From NCBI RefSeq assembly GCF_004216775.1, contig NZ_SGXF01000003.1:1-64000 (forward strand): DNA of 64,000 nucleotides, written 5' to 3'. Made by a program: the position numbers and the translations under genes. The notes under the pieces were generated by a model, which was not told the DNA's origin, searched no databases, and saw nothing but the letters and a program-made list of their open reading frames with translations. Each line of letters opens with the position of its first letter. The first letter of the stretch is position 1. Shown here one piece after another: positions 7,871 through 16,304 of the stretch. Source of the DNA: Cuneatibacter caecimuris (lineage in GTDB: Bacteria > Bacillota > Clostridia > Lachnospirales > Lachnospiraceae).

Positions 7871-8620
7871 ATGAGGTATCGCGGGATTAAAAAGGGAAGG
7901 TTTATATCCAGGACCAACCGTTTTGCAGCTGAGGTGGAGCTGGAAGGTGAAGCGGTGGCCTGCCATGTAAAAAATACCGGGAGGTGCCGGGAACTGTTGC
8001 TGCCGGGAGCCCAGGTATTTCTGGAAGAGAGCGGCAATGCCGCCAGAAAGACCAGGTATGATTTGGTCGCTGTTTATAAGGATGAAATATTGGTTAATGT
8101 AGATTCCCAGGCGCCTAATGCAGCCGCCGAGGAATGGATGAGGGCAGGAGCGCCGGGCGGGGAACTGCCTGGAATCCGCAGGCTGCGCCGGGAAGTAGTC
8201 TGGGGCAATTCACGTTTTGATTTGTTTGCGGAGACAGAGGAGGGGCCGCTGTTTGTGGAGGTGAAGGGCGTTACTCTGGAAAAGAATGGGACAGCGCTTT
8301 TTCCGGATGCGCCGACGCTGCGGGGGGTCAAGCATGTGGAAGAAATGACCCGGTGGGTGAAAGAAGGCGGCATGGGCCTGCTGCTGTTTGTGATACAGAT
8401 GCGCCCGGTCCTGGGATTTGCCCCGAATATGGAAACACACCCTGAATTTGGAGAAGCCCTGGCAAGAGCCAAAGAGGCGGGAGTCAGGATTCTGGCCATG
8501 GATTGTCAGGTTCTGCCGGACAGCCTGAATATAGGCGCGCCTGTTCCTGTACATCTCCCGATTTTTTCATTTCATAGGAATGTGCATCCTGCGAAACAAA
8601 ACCCTACGGGTATAAAGTGA
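7871..8620 (+). CDS. sfsA: DNA/RNA nuclease SfsA
   Basis: Member of the sugar fermentation stimulation protein A family, now regarded as a nuclease with an N-terminal OB fold and a C-terminal PD-(D/E)XK-like domain; 249 aa. Seen are CHVKNTGRCRELLLPGA (OB part, about 35-51), SRFDLFAE (about 114-121), FVEVKGVTLEKNG (about 128-140) and FPDAPTLRGVKHVEEM. ATG at 7871 is preferred to the adjacent ATG at 7868 because GGAGAGG ends at 7866. The family usually ends near the VPVHL segment; here about 20 extra residues are encoded by a degenerate copy of a dispersed palindromic repeat, so the C-terminus looks recently altered. Confidence 0.92.
   Translation: MRYRGIKKGRFISRTNRFAAEVELEGEAVACHVKNTGRCRELLLPGAQVFLEESGNAARKTRYDLVAVYKDEILVNVDSQAPNAAAEEWMRAGAPGGELPGIRRLRREVVWGNSRFDLFAETEEGPLFVEVKGVTLEKNGTALFPDAPTLRGVKHVEEMTRWVKEGGMGLLLFVIQMRPVLGFAPNMETHPEFGEALARAKEAGVRILAMDCQVLPDSLNIGAPVPVHLPIFSFHRNVHPAKQNPTGIK
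8567..8612 (+). repeat. degenerate dispersed palindromic repeat (copy C) inside sfsA 3' end
   Basis: TTTCATAGGA ... TCCTGCGAAA forms an imperfect hairpin and is followed by CAAAACCCTACGGG. The order and spacing match the better copies at 10914 and 43454, in which a hairpin with CATAGG arms precedes a TAAAACCC/CAAAATCC block and a short CG-rich palindrome. Confidence 0.5.
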
Positions 8621-8641
8621 AGACAGAGAAAGGTGAGGACA

Positions 8642-8926
8642 ATGACGAGAAACGAGAAGATCAGAATTGTGGAACAGATTAACGCATATGCTGATAAAGT
8701 GTTTTGTGACGTGGATACGGATAAAACCCAGGTATCCGTCAAGCTGGAGATGCTGCGCCCAGAGATGGAGCGGCTGGCAGAGAAACATGAATTGGCCCTG
8801 GAGGACATTTTTGTAATGTATATGGACCTGAATTCTGTGCAGAAAGCGCAGGAGGAACTGCAGTTAAAGGAGATGCTGGCAGATATTCCTGGTATGCCGA
8901 AGGATGAAATGCCCTTTGAGTTTTAG
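8642..8926 (+). CDS. small conserved hypothetical protein
   Basis: Acidic, soluble 94-aa protein, predicted mostly helical, with no transmembrane segment or signal peptide. I do not recognise a named family. ATG at 8642 has AGGTGAGG upstream; a GTG at 8633 in the same frame is the alternative. It is 15 bp before the zinc-ribbon gene and has a good Met-rich C-terminal helix (LKEMLADIPGMPKDEMPF). The tight spacing suggests joint expression with sfsA or the zinc-ribbon/TPM pair. Confidence 0.7.
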   Translation: MTRNEKIRIVEQINAYADKVFCDVDTDKTQVSVKLEMLRPEMERLAEKHELALEDIFVMYMDLNSVQKAQEELQLKEMLADIPGMPKDEMPFEF

Positions 8927-8940
8927 AAAGGAGAGGAAGG

Positions 8941-10020
8941 ATGGCGGAAATACTGGATTTTAAATGCCCCAACTGCGGAGGCGCGGTGCGCTTTGACAGC
9001 TCGTCTCAGCGGATGAAATGCCCTTACTGCGACGCCAGCTTTGATGTGGATGAGCTGAAGTCCTATGAGGAAGAGAAGCAGAGCGGCGGGCAGGACAGGA
9101 TGGAGTGGGATACCAGTTCCGGCCCAAAATGGGAGGACGATGAAACAGAAAACATGGCGGTTTATTCCTGCAATTCCTGCGGCGGGGAAATCATCGGGGA
9201 TAAGAGTATGGGAGCCGCCAGCTGCCCTTACTGCGGCAGCCCGGTGGTAATCGCCGGGCAGTTTTCCGGAGATTTGCGGCCGGATTATATCATACCTTTC
9301 AAACTGGATAAAGACCAGGCAGTAGCATCTTTAAAAAAGCATCTGACAGGCAAGAAGCTGCTGCCGAAGATCTTTAAGTCCCAGAATCATATTGAAGAAG
9401 TGAAAGGCGTTTATGTTCCCTTCTGGCTTTTTCAGTGTGAAGCTGACGCCCGTATGACTTACCGGGCCACCCGTCTCAGGCACTGGAGCGATTCCAAATA
9501 CCGTTATACGGAAACTTCTGTGTACAGGGTGATTCGGGAGGGCAGCATCAATTTTGAGCGGGTTCCTGTGGACGGCTCTTCTAAAATGCCGGATGATCTG
9601 ATGGAATCAGTGGAACCCTTTGACTGGAAGGAGTCCGCGGAGTTCAGTCCCGGCTATCTGGCGGGTTATCTGGCAGACCGTTATGATGTGACGGCGGAAA
9701 AGAGCAGGGAACGGGCGAATGCCCGGGTGAAAACCAGCACCAGTGACGCATTCCGTGAAACCGTTTCCGGGTACAGCAGCGTCACCCCGGAGGGAGGTAG
9801 CGTCCGCCTGAGCGAAGGGAAAGTGCGCTATGCGCTTTACCCGGTATGGGTGCTGAATACCACCTGGAAGGGACAGAAGTATCTGTTTGCCATGAATGGG
9901 CAGACCGGCAAGTTTGTAGGCAATCTGCCTGTGGACCGGGGCGCTTACTGGCGCTGGTTTACAGGCCTTACCGCAGTGATCGGCGCGGCAGCGTACGGCC
10001 TTGTATGGCTGCTGCATTAA
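8941..10020 (+). CDS. TFIIB-type zinc-ribbon protein with C-terminal membrane anchor
   Basis: Protein of 359 aa with two zinc ribbons: CPNCGG and CPYCDA (residues about 9-31), then CNSCGG and CPYCGS (about 77-101), giving four CxxC knuckles. A larger beta-rich domain follows that begins PDYIIPFKLDKDQAV and contains GVYVPFWLFQCEADA. One hydrophobic helix lies at the extreme C-terminus (about 339-358), suggesting tail anchoring with the ribbons in the cytoplasm. A GAAAGGAGAGGAAGG site precedes the ATG. It is immediately followed by a TPM-domain membrane protein, so the pair may act at the membrane together. The molecular function is unknown; the name describes the fold only. Confidence 0.85.
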   Translation: MAEILDFKCPNCGGAVRFDSSSQRMKCPYCDASFDVDELKSYEEEKQSGGQDRMEWDTSSGPKWEDDETENMAVYSCNSCGGEIIGDKSMGAASCPYCGSPVVIAGQFSGDLRPDYIIPFKLDKDQAVASLKKHLTGKKLLPKIFKSQNHIEEVKGVYVPFWLFQCEADARMTYRATRLRHWSDSKYRYTETSVYRVIREGSINFERVPVDGSSKMPDDLMESVEPFDWKESAEFSPGYLAGYLADRYDVTAEKSRERANARVKTSTSDAFRETVSGYSSVTPEGGSVRLSEGKVRYALYPVWVLNTTWKGQKYLFAMNGQTGKFVGNLPVDRGAYWRWFTGLTAVIGAAAYGLVWLLH

Positions 10021-10033
10021 AGGAGGGCTCAGG

Positions 10034-10864
10034 ATGAAAAGATGGAAAATAACAGCCCTGCTGCTCTGTTTCTTGCTTTTAATGAGTTCTGTATGTGTCT
10101 GGGCGGATGCGGCAGGAAGCAGCATTCCCGCGGACCGGCAGATGGAGCGTTTGGTGGACCGGGCGGGCCTGCTCACGGAGAGTGAGGAGAAAAAACTGCT
10201 TCAGAAGCTGAATGAAATCAGCGAGAGGCAGCAGTGTGATGTAGCGATTGTGACTGTGGATTCTCTGGAAGGAAAGTCGGCCAAGGATTATGCAGATGAT
10301 TTTTACGATTATAATGGATATGGCATGGGAGCCGGAGACGACGGAATACTTCTGCTGATCGCCATGAACAGCAGGGACTGGGCGGTGAGTACATATGGCT
10401 TCGGCATCAGGGCTTTTACAGATGCGGGGCAGGATTATATTATGGATCAGGTGCTTCCGGATCTGAGCGACGGAGATTATGCAGAAGCATTTTCCGGATT
10501 TGCAGATTTGTGCAGCGATTTTCTGGCCCAGGCCAGAAGCGGCAAAGCGTATGATGTGGGAAATATGCCGAAAAAGCCGCTGAGCCTTTTATGGATTCCC
10601 GGAGCGCTGGGGATCGGCGCGGCAATCGCGCTGATCATCCTGCAGGTGATGAAAAGTTCTCTGAAAACGGTGACCATGAAACAGGATGCGGATCAGTATA
10701 TCCGTCCCGGAAGCATGGTACTGAGCAAAAAACAGGACCGTTTTATGTATTCTCATGTGAGCAAAACGGAAATTCCCAGGGATACCGGTTCCAGCGGGGG
10801 AGGGAGCAGCACCCATACCAGTTCTTCCGGCCGTTCCCATGGGGGGAGCAGCGGGAAGTTCTGA
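10034..10864 (+). CDS. TPM-domain (YgcG-like) membrane protein
   Basis: Exported, membrane-anchored protein of 276 aa. The start ATG at 10034 follows AGGAGGGCTC, and the product opens with a signal peptide (KITALLLCFLLLMSSVCVWA). The TPM domain spans about 40-175, with LVDRAGLLTESEEKKL, VAIVTVDSLEGKSAKDYADD, and the GDDGILLLIAMNSRDWAVSTYG segment. A transmembrane helix lies at about 193-213, followed by a cytoplasmic region and a Ser/Gly/His-rich tail (SSSGRSHGGSSGKF) typical of the family. TPM proteins are linked to photosystem repair in plants and to membrane stress in bacteria, but no enzymatic role can be assigned here. A strong terminator follows 8 bp after the stop. Confidence 0.88.
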   Translation: MKRWKITALLLCFLLLMSSVCVWADAAGSSIPADRQMERLVDRAGLLTESEEKKLLQKLNEISERQQCDVAIVTVDSLEGKSAKDYADDFYDYNGYGMGAGDDGILLLIAMNSRDWAVSTYGFGIRAFTDAGQDYIMDQVLPDLSDGDYAEAFSGFADLCSDFLAQARSGKAYDVGNMPKKPLSLLWIPGALGIGAAIALIILQVMKSSLKTVTMKQDADQYIRPGSMVLSKKQDRFMYSHVSKTEIPRDTGSSGGGSSTHTSSSGRSHGGSSGKF

Positions 10865-10872
10865 ATCAATTA

Positions 10873-10916
10873 AATCACCTTGGCAAAGGCCGCGGCCTGC
10901 CAGGGTGATTTTTTTA
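10873..10916 (+). terminator. rho-independent terminator
   Basis: AATCACCTTGGCA (10873-10885) pairs with TGCCAGGGTGATT (10898-10910) around a GGCCGCGGCC palindrome and is followed by a T run. It closes the sfsA-to-TPM transcription unit. Confidence 0.85.
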
Positions 10917-10970
10917 TTGCATAGGAAACTGCGTTCCCTATGCAATAAAACCCTCCGGGAGGACGCGCAC
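10914..10970 (+). repeat. dispersed palindromic repeat (copy A)
   Basis: A 12-bp perfect inverted repeat, TTATTGCATAGG (10914-10925) and CCTATGCAATAA (10937-10948), followed by the small palindrome CCTCCGGGAGG. The same two-hairpin arrangement recurs at 43454, and in degenerate form at 8567. Confidence 0.7.
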
Positions 10971-10984
10971 GATATTTCTTCCTG

Positions 10985-12337
10985 TTACAGTTTTTTCATT
11001 TCCCGAAGGATCAGTACTCCCGCCAGAAGGGCGGCGGCCAGATCTGCGATGGGCCCTGCGTACATGACTCCGTCGATTCTCATAAATACGGGCAGCAGCA
11101 GGATCAGGGGCAGCAGGAAAATGATCTGCCGGGTCAGGGACAGAAAAACGCCCAGCTTTGCTTTACCGATGGAGGTAAAGAAGTTGGAAGATATTGGTTG
11201 AATTCCGTTCAGAAAAGTAAAAAACAGGAAAATGCGGAAATATTGTTCTGCGAAGCGGAAATAATCTTCGCTTCCGGAACCGAACAGGGCGATAATCTGG
11301 CGCGGAAAAATCTGGAATACCAGAAATGCCAGGGTGGAGATTGCCGTCGCAGCACCCAGGGCCAGCCAGAAGCTTTCTTTTACTCTGCGTCCCTTTTGGG
11401 CGCCATAATTGAAGCTGGTGATAGGCTGCAGCCCCTGAGAGATACCGATGACAAAGGAAAAGAAAATCATGCTTACCTTTGCGATGATTCCGGCGCAGGC
11501 CAGAGGGATTTCACTGCCGTAGGAAGATAAGGCTCCATAGGAGGTCAGAACATTGTTCATCGTGATCTGCACCACCATCATGGCCAGCTGGTTAAAGCAG
11601 GGCGCCATGCCCAGAGACAGGATCTGAAGGCAGTCTCTGACCTTAGGTTTCAGGTCCGCCAGACGGAGCGTTACAGTTTTATAATGAGCCAGGTACCATG
11701 CAGCGATGGAGGCTGAGATAACTTGTCCGATTACGGTAGCCCAGGCCGCCCCTGCAATTCCCCAGTCAAATACAAAAATAAAGAGCGGGTCCAGAATAGT
11801 GTTCAGCACTGCGCCGGTGAGCATACAGACCATAGAAAATTTGGGGCTGCCGTCCGCCCGGATTAAGTGGCCGCCGCCGGTAGCCAGGATCACAAAGGGA
11901 AAGCCAAAGGCTGTGATCCCTGTATAGGTCAGAGCATAGCCCAGCACATCGTCAGTGGCGCCGAAGGCTTTCATCATGGGTTCCAGAAAGATATTCACGA
12001 TCAGGCAGAGAGCCAGCCCGCAGATCACCAGCATGGAAACTGCGGTGCCCAGATAACGCCGGGCTTCATCTTCCCTGCCCGCGCCCATGCACAGGTTAAA
12101 ATTGGCCGCGCCGCCGATTCCAAAGAGCAGGGCAATGGCCGTACAGGTGGTATTGAGGGGGAAAGCCACATTGGTGGCGGCATTGCCCAGCATCCCTACG
12201 CTGTGGCCGATGAAAAACTGGTCTACCATGTTATAGAGGGCGCTGACCAGCATGGCTATGATGCTGGGGACTGCAAAACGGACGAGAAGGCGGGGGATTT
12301 TCTCTGTGCCCAGAGGGTTAGCTGTTGTATGGTTCAT
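10985..12337 (-). CDS. MATE family efflux transporter
   Basis: Cation-coupled multidrug and toxin extrusion protein, 450 aa, with about 12 hydrophobic segments arranged as two homologous halves. MATE signatures include PSIIAMLVSALYNMVDQFFIG (residues about 24-44, split by the first helix), the second-half ISLGMAPCFNQL-like repeat start, and GISQGLQPITSFNYGAQ. The start at 12337 is chosen because AAAGGAG lies 5 nt upstream; an ATG 15 nt earlier overlaps that site. It is 18 bp downstream of a second MATE gene and co-transcribed with it. Substrates are unknown. Confidence 0.92.
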   Translation of the reverse strand: MNHTTANPLGTEKIPRLLVRFAVPSIIAMLVSALYNMVDQFFIGHSVGMLGNAATNVAFPLNTTCTAIALLFGIGGAANFNLCMGAGREDEARRYLGTAVSMLVICGLALCLIVNIFLEPMMKAFGATDDVLGYALTYTGITAFGFPFVILATGGGHLIRADGSPKFSMVCMLTGAVLNTILDPLFIFVFDWGIAGAAWATVIGQVISASIAAWYLAHYKTVTLRLADLKPKVRDCLQILSLGMAPCFNQLAMMVVQITMNNVLTSYGALSSYGSEIPLACAGIIAKVSMIFFSFVIGISQGLQPITSFNYGAQKGRRVKESFWLALGAATAISTLAFLVFQIFPRQIIALFGSGSEDYFRFAEQYFRIFLFFTFLNGIQPISSNFFTSIGKAKLGVFLSLTRQIIFLLPLILLLPVFMRIDGVMYAGPIADLAAALLAGVLILREMKKL

Positions 12338-12355
12338 AGGAACTCCTTTCATTTC

Positions 12356-13714
12356 TTACATGGTAATTCTGTGCTTCTCCCAATGGCTGAGGCGGTAATA
12401 CAGATAAATGAGGACGCTGCAGACCAGCCAGCCAAAGGGGTATCCCAGGGCGATCCAGGTTACGGAGTCTGTCAGGCGGGAGGCGATGAACAAATAGACC
12501 TGACGGAAAACAATAAAGCTGCCCATCATGATGAGCATTGGGGCTTTTGTATCCCCGGCGCCCCGCAGGGAACCTGCATAAACCTGGTTAGCGCAGCAGC
12601 AGAGATAGAAGGGGATCAGAATCCGGAGAAACAGCGTGCCATAACCCACTACATCAGGTTCCTGGTTAAATAGCTTCACCAGCGAAGGCGCAAAAATGAT
12701 GATGGGAATCATCATCAGGACAGACACGGCGATAGAGAGGAAAAACGCGATGGACGAGCCTTTTTTCGCCCGCTTTAGCTGCCCGGCCCCCAGATTCTGT
12801 CCCACAAAGGTGGTTACTGACAAAGAGATGCTCTGAATGGGAAGCATGCAGAATTTATCTATTTTGCCATAGGAAGACCAGCCAGCCATGCAGGCAGAGC
12901 CAAATCCATTGATATAGGACTGGACGAAAACATTGGAAAATGATGTAATGCCCATCTGCAGGGCGGAAGGCAGGCCAATCCGAAATATTTTTCCAAGCAT
13001 CAGTTTGTTGAGGCGTATTTCTTTCCAAACGATCCTGTAAGCGGCGGTTTCCCTGGTCAGGGTAAGGAGAATGAGAACTGCGGAAAGGGCCTGGGAAATT
13101 ATAGTGGCATAGGCTACCCCCGCGACTCCGGCCCGGAAGACTACCACAAACAGCAGGTCCAGAAGAACATTCAGAATTGCTGAGAATATCAGGAAATAGA
13201 GGGGACGTTTTGAATCCCCTACAGCGCGCAGGATACCTGCGCCCATATTATAAAACATCAGTCCGATAACGCCTGCAAAATAGATTCTGAGATAAGTGGA
13301 TGCAGAGTCAAAAACATCATCCGGCGTTCCCATCATCCGCAGGAGCGGCGGAACCATCAGAACGCCCAAAACAGTAAACAAAATGCTTAGAATGAAGGTC
13401 ATCAAGATGGTGGTATGTACAGCCTCATGTACATTCTTATCATTGCGCGCGCCGAAATACTGGGAAATGACTACTCCTGCGCCGGTTGCCATGCCAGAAA
13501 AAAACCCGATAATCGTGTTGATCACAGGATCGCTGGAACCCACTGCAGCCAGAGCCTCTTTGCCCACGAAATTTCCCACAATGATACTGTCCACGGTATT
13601 ATAGAACTGCTGAAAAACGTTGCCGATCAGCAGGGGCAGAGCGAACCAGACCAGGTGCCTCCAAATGTTCCCTTCTGTCATCATAACGTGATCCGCCCGG
13701 GCAGAACCCCTCAT
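12356..13714 (-). CDS. MATE family efflux transporter
   Basis: Second MATE-type exporter, 452 aa, first gene of the two-gene minus-strand unit. The conserved start of the first half reads LPLLIGNVFQQFYNTVDSII and the second half opens with GLPSALQMGITSFSNVFVQ; GAGDTKAPM is the usual late motif. GGGAGA precedes the ATG at 13714, with a promoter 40 bp upstream. The two MATE proteins are clearly different in sequence, so this is not a recent tandem duplication; they may act separately or as partners. No TetR- or MarR-type regulator is next to them. Confidence 0.92.
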   Translation of the reverse strand: MRGSARADHVMMTEGNIWRHLVWFALPLLIGNVFQQFYNTVDSIIVGNFVGKEALAAVGSSDPVINTIIGFFSGMATGAGVVISQYFGARNDKNVHEAVHTTILMTFILSILFTVLGVLMVPPLLRMMGTPDDVFDSASTYLRIYFAGVIGLMFYNMGAGILRAVGDSKRPLYFLIFSAILNVLLDLLFVVVFRAGVAGVAYATIISQALSAVLILLTLTRETAAYRIVWKEIRLNKLMLGKIFRIGLPSALQMGITSFSNVFVQSYINGFGSACMAGWSSYGKIDKFCMLPIQSISLSVTTFVGQNLGAGQLKRAKKGSSIAFFLSIAVSVLMMIPIIIFAPSLVKLFNQEPDVVGYGTLFLRILIPFYLCCCANQVYAGSLRGAGDTKAPMLIMMGSFIVFRQVYLFIASRLTDSVTWIALGYPFGWLVCSVLIYLYYRLSHWEKHRITM

Positions 13715-13753
13715 AACGAATCTCCCTTCTGTCTGTAACTGGTGATACTTATT

Positions 13754-13782
13754 ATTCTAGAAGCTTTTCCCGGCAAAATCAA
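13754..13782 (-). promoter_or_regulatory. sigma-A promoter of the MATE pair
   Basis: On the minus strand TTGATT (13782-13777) and TAGAAT (13759-13754) are 17 bp apart, 40 bp before the start codon at 13714. Confidence 0.65.
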
Positions 13783-13857
13783 CCGAAAAAAAGGGTTTTG
13801 AACAAAAAGGTACAAATATTGCCACGACTGGCTATCCCAACCGGGAAGATCATCCGG

Positions 13858-13863
13858 TATAAT
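13858..13863 (+). promoter_or_regulatory. -10 element upstream of the GH94 gene
   Basis: TATAAT at 13858-13863, 40 bp before the start at 13904. No convincing -35 lies 16-18 bp upstream, which fits an activator-dependent promoter for a sugar-use gene; that reading is inference. Confidence 0.4.
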
Positions 13864-13903
13864 AAAACCAAAGACATGGGGCTGCATGCCCGGGAGGATT
13901 GGG

Positions 13904-16303
13904 ATGAAATACGGACATTTTGACAATGAAAAAAGAGAATATGTGATTGACCGGGTGGACCTTCCGGTTTCCTGGACCAACTATCTGGGAGTAGAGGATA
14001 CCTGCGTTGTGCTGAACCATACTGCGGGGGGATATATGTTTTATAAATCTCCGGAATACCACAGAATCACCCGGTTCAGAGGCAACGGAATGCCGATGGA
14101 CCGGCCGGGGCATTATGTGTATGTGAGAGACGAGGATACAGGGGAATATTGGAGCGTCTCCTGGCAGCCGGTGGGCCGTCCTTTGGACCAGGCGGATTAC
14201 CGGTGCCGTCATGGAATGTCCTATTCTGTGTACGAATGTGATTGCCAGGGGATTTCTGCCAGGCAGCGGATGACCGTGCCCATGGGGGAAGCGGCGGAGC
14301 TTTGGGACATCAGTCTCAGGAATGACAGCGGCAGGAAGAGAAGGCTCAGCGTAATTTCCTACTGTGAATTTTCCTATCATTTGGTAGAAATTGATAACCA
14401 GAATTTTCAGATGAGCCTTTACTGCGCCGGTTCTTCCTATGAAGACGGAATTATTGAATATGATCTGTTTTATGAAGAATTTGGATACCAGTACTTTACC
14501 TCCAACTTTGTCCCGGACGGATATGAGTGCCTGCGGGACCGGTTTATCGGGCCCTACAGGTCTGAAAGCAATCCGGTTCAGGTGGAAAACGGAAGGCTGG
14601 AGGGACACACAGAGAAAGGCGGGAATCACTGCGGCGCCCTGCAGAAGATTGTGGAGCTGGAGCCGGGAGAGGATGCGCGGCTGCTGTTCATTCTGGGAGA
14701 AGGCGGGAGGGCAGAGGGCCGCAGAGTAAGAGAAAAATATGCGGACTTAGCGGCAGTGGATGAGGAATACCGGAAGCTGGCTGTTTTCTGGGAAGAAAAG
14801 TTCAGCAGGCTTCAGATCCGGACTCCTAACCAGGCCATGGATACGATGATCAATACCTGGAATCTCTATCAGTCAGAGGTAAACATCATGTTTTCCCGCT
14901 TTGCTTCATTCATCGAAGTGGGCGGGCGCACAGGGCTTGGATACCGGGATACGGCACAGGACGCTATGACGATTCCCCACTCTAATCCCGAAAAATGCCG
15001 CAGCCGAATTGTAGAACTTCTGAGAGGCCTGGTCTCAGAAGGATATGGGCTGCATCTGTTTGATCCAGCCTGGTTTGCCCCTGATAAAGAAGAGAAAAAA
15101 CCATTCCAGTCCCCCACAGTGGTTCCCACGCCGGATAAAGACAGTATGATCCATGGGCTGAAGGATGCCTGTTCAGACGATGCGCTGTGGCTGATTCCGG
15201 CTGTTTCAGAATATATCCGGGAAACAGGGCGTATGGACTTTCTTTATGAAACGGTGTCCTATGCGGACGGAGGTTGCGGAACAGTATATGAGCATTTGAA
15301 AAAAATCCTGGATTTTTCCGGAAGAATGGTTGGAGCCGACGGCGTCTGCCTGGGCCTGCGGGCAGACTGGAACGACTGCCTGAACCTGGGCGGCGGGGAA
15401 AGCGCTCTGGTGTCGTTCCTTCACTACTGGGCTCTGGGCCATTTCCTGGAGCTGGCAGAGGCTGCCGGAGAGAAAGAAGATGTAAAAAAATACAGAGAAA
15501 TGCAGGAACAGGTTCACAAGATCTGCAATACAGTCCTGTGGGATGAGCGGTGGTTTATCCGGGGAATCACAAAAAACGGGCGTAAAATCGGAACCGCAAA
15601 GGATGAGGAGGGCAAAATTCATCTGGAATCCAATGCCTGGGCGGTATTGTCCGGCGCCGCGGAGGAAGAAAAGGGCAGAATGGCCATGGACAGCGTGGAT
15701 GATATGCTCTTTACTCCCTATGGAATCCAGATCAATGGTCCATCTTATACCAGGCCTGATGACGATATTGGATTTGTCACCAGAGTTTACCCTGGGCTGA
15801 AGGAAAACGGTTCCATTTTCAGCCATCCGAATCCCTGGGCCTGGGCCGCAGAATGCGTGCTGGGACGGGGAGACAGGGCGATGAAGTTTTATAATGCGCT
15901 GTGCCCGTGCCTGCAGAATGACAGGATCGAGGTCAGGGAGGCGGAACCATATTCCTACTGTCAATTTATTGTGGGGAGGGATCACAGCGCCTTTGGCAGG
16001 GCCAGACACCCCTTTATGACCGGGAGCAGCGGATGGGCATATTTTTCTGCGACCAGATATATGCTGGGCATCCGGCCGCAGCTGGACTGTCTGGAAATTG
16101 ATCCCTGTATCCCGGCAGACTGGGAAGGATTTTCTGCAGTACGCCGGTGGCGGGGAGCTGAATACAGGATTTCGGTGGAAAATCCGGAAGGGATCTGCAA
16201 GGGCGTCCGGGAAATATATGTGGAAGGCCGGAAAACAGAAAAGATTTATCCGCAGCCGGAAGGCAGTATTTGCAACGTAAAAATTATAATGGGGAGGGAT
16301 TAA
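13904..16303 (+). CDS. GH94 glycoside phosphorylase, chitobiose phosphorylase-like
   Basis: Cytoplasmic inverting phosphorylase of 799 aa that would split a beta-1,4 disaccharide with phosphate into alpha-sugar 1-phosphate and free sugar. The N-terminal beta-sandwich begins MKYGHFDNEKREYVI and has PGHYVYVRDEDTGEYWSVSW. The (alpha/alpha)6 barrel carries GLGYRDTAQDAMTIPHSNP and the catalytic-acid motif RADWNDCLN, placing the acid at about Asp491. From remembered family sequences it looks closer to N,N'-diacetylchitobiose phosphorylase than to cellobiose phosphorylase, in both the N-terminal region and the GLHLFDPAWF segment. ATG at 13904 follows GGGAGGA. The next gene is a phosphohexomutase one base after the stop, which would use the sugar 1-phosphate. 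Cellobiose or cellobionate phosphorylase remain possible. Confidence 0.88.
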   Translation: MKYGHFDNEKREYVIDRVDLPVSWTNYLGVEDTCVVLNHTAGGYMFYKSPEYHRITRFRGNGMPMDRPGHYVYVRDEDTGEYWSVSWQPVGRPLDQADYRCRHGMSYSVYECDCQGISARQRMTVPMGEAAELWDISLRNDSGRKRRLSVISYCEFSYHLVEIDNQNFQMSLYCAGSSYEDGIIEYDLFYEEFGYQYFTSNFVPDGYECLRDRFIGPYRSESNPVQVENGRLEGHTEKGGNHCGALQKIVELEPGEDARLLFILGEGGRAEGRRVREKYADLAAVDEEYRKLAVFWEEKFSRLQIRTPNQAMDTMINTWNLYQSEVNIMFSRFASFIEVGGRTGLGYRDTAQDAMTIPHSNPEKCRSRIVELLRGLVSEGYGLHLFDPAWFAPDKEEKKPFQSPTVVPTPDKDSMIHGLKDACSDDALWLIPAVSEYIRETGRMDFLYETVSYADGGCGTVYEHLKKILDFSGRMVGADGVCLGLRADWNDCLNLGGGESALVSFLHYWALGHFLELAEAAGEKEDVKKYREMQEQVHKICNTVLWDERWFIRGITKNGRKIGTAKDEEGKIHLESNAWAVLSGAAEEEKGRMAMDSVDDMLFTPYGIQINGPSYTRPDDDIGFVTRVYPGLKENGSIFSHPNPWAWAAECVLGRGDRAMKFYNALCPCLQNDRIEVREAEPYSYCQFIVGRDHSAFGRARHPFMTGSSGWAYFSATRYMLGIRPQLDCLEIDPCIPADWEGFSAVRRWRGAEYRISVENPEGICKGVREIYVEGRKTEKIYPQPEGSICNVKIIMGRD

Positions 16304-16304
16304 A

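Noticed and set aside
11867-12673. 268-codon frame on plus across the two MATE genes
   Set aside because: Spans the junction of two well-supported membrane proteins; its Gly/Gln/His-rich product is antisense noise.
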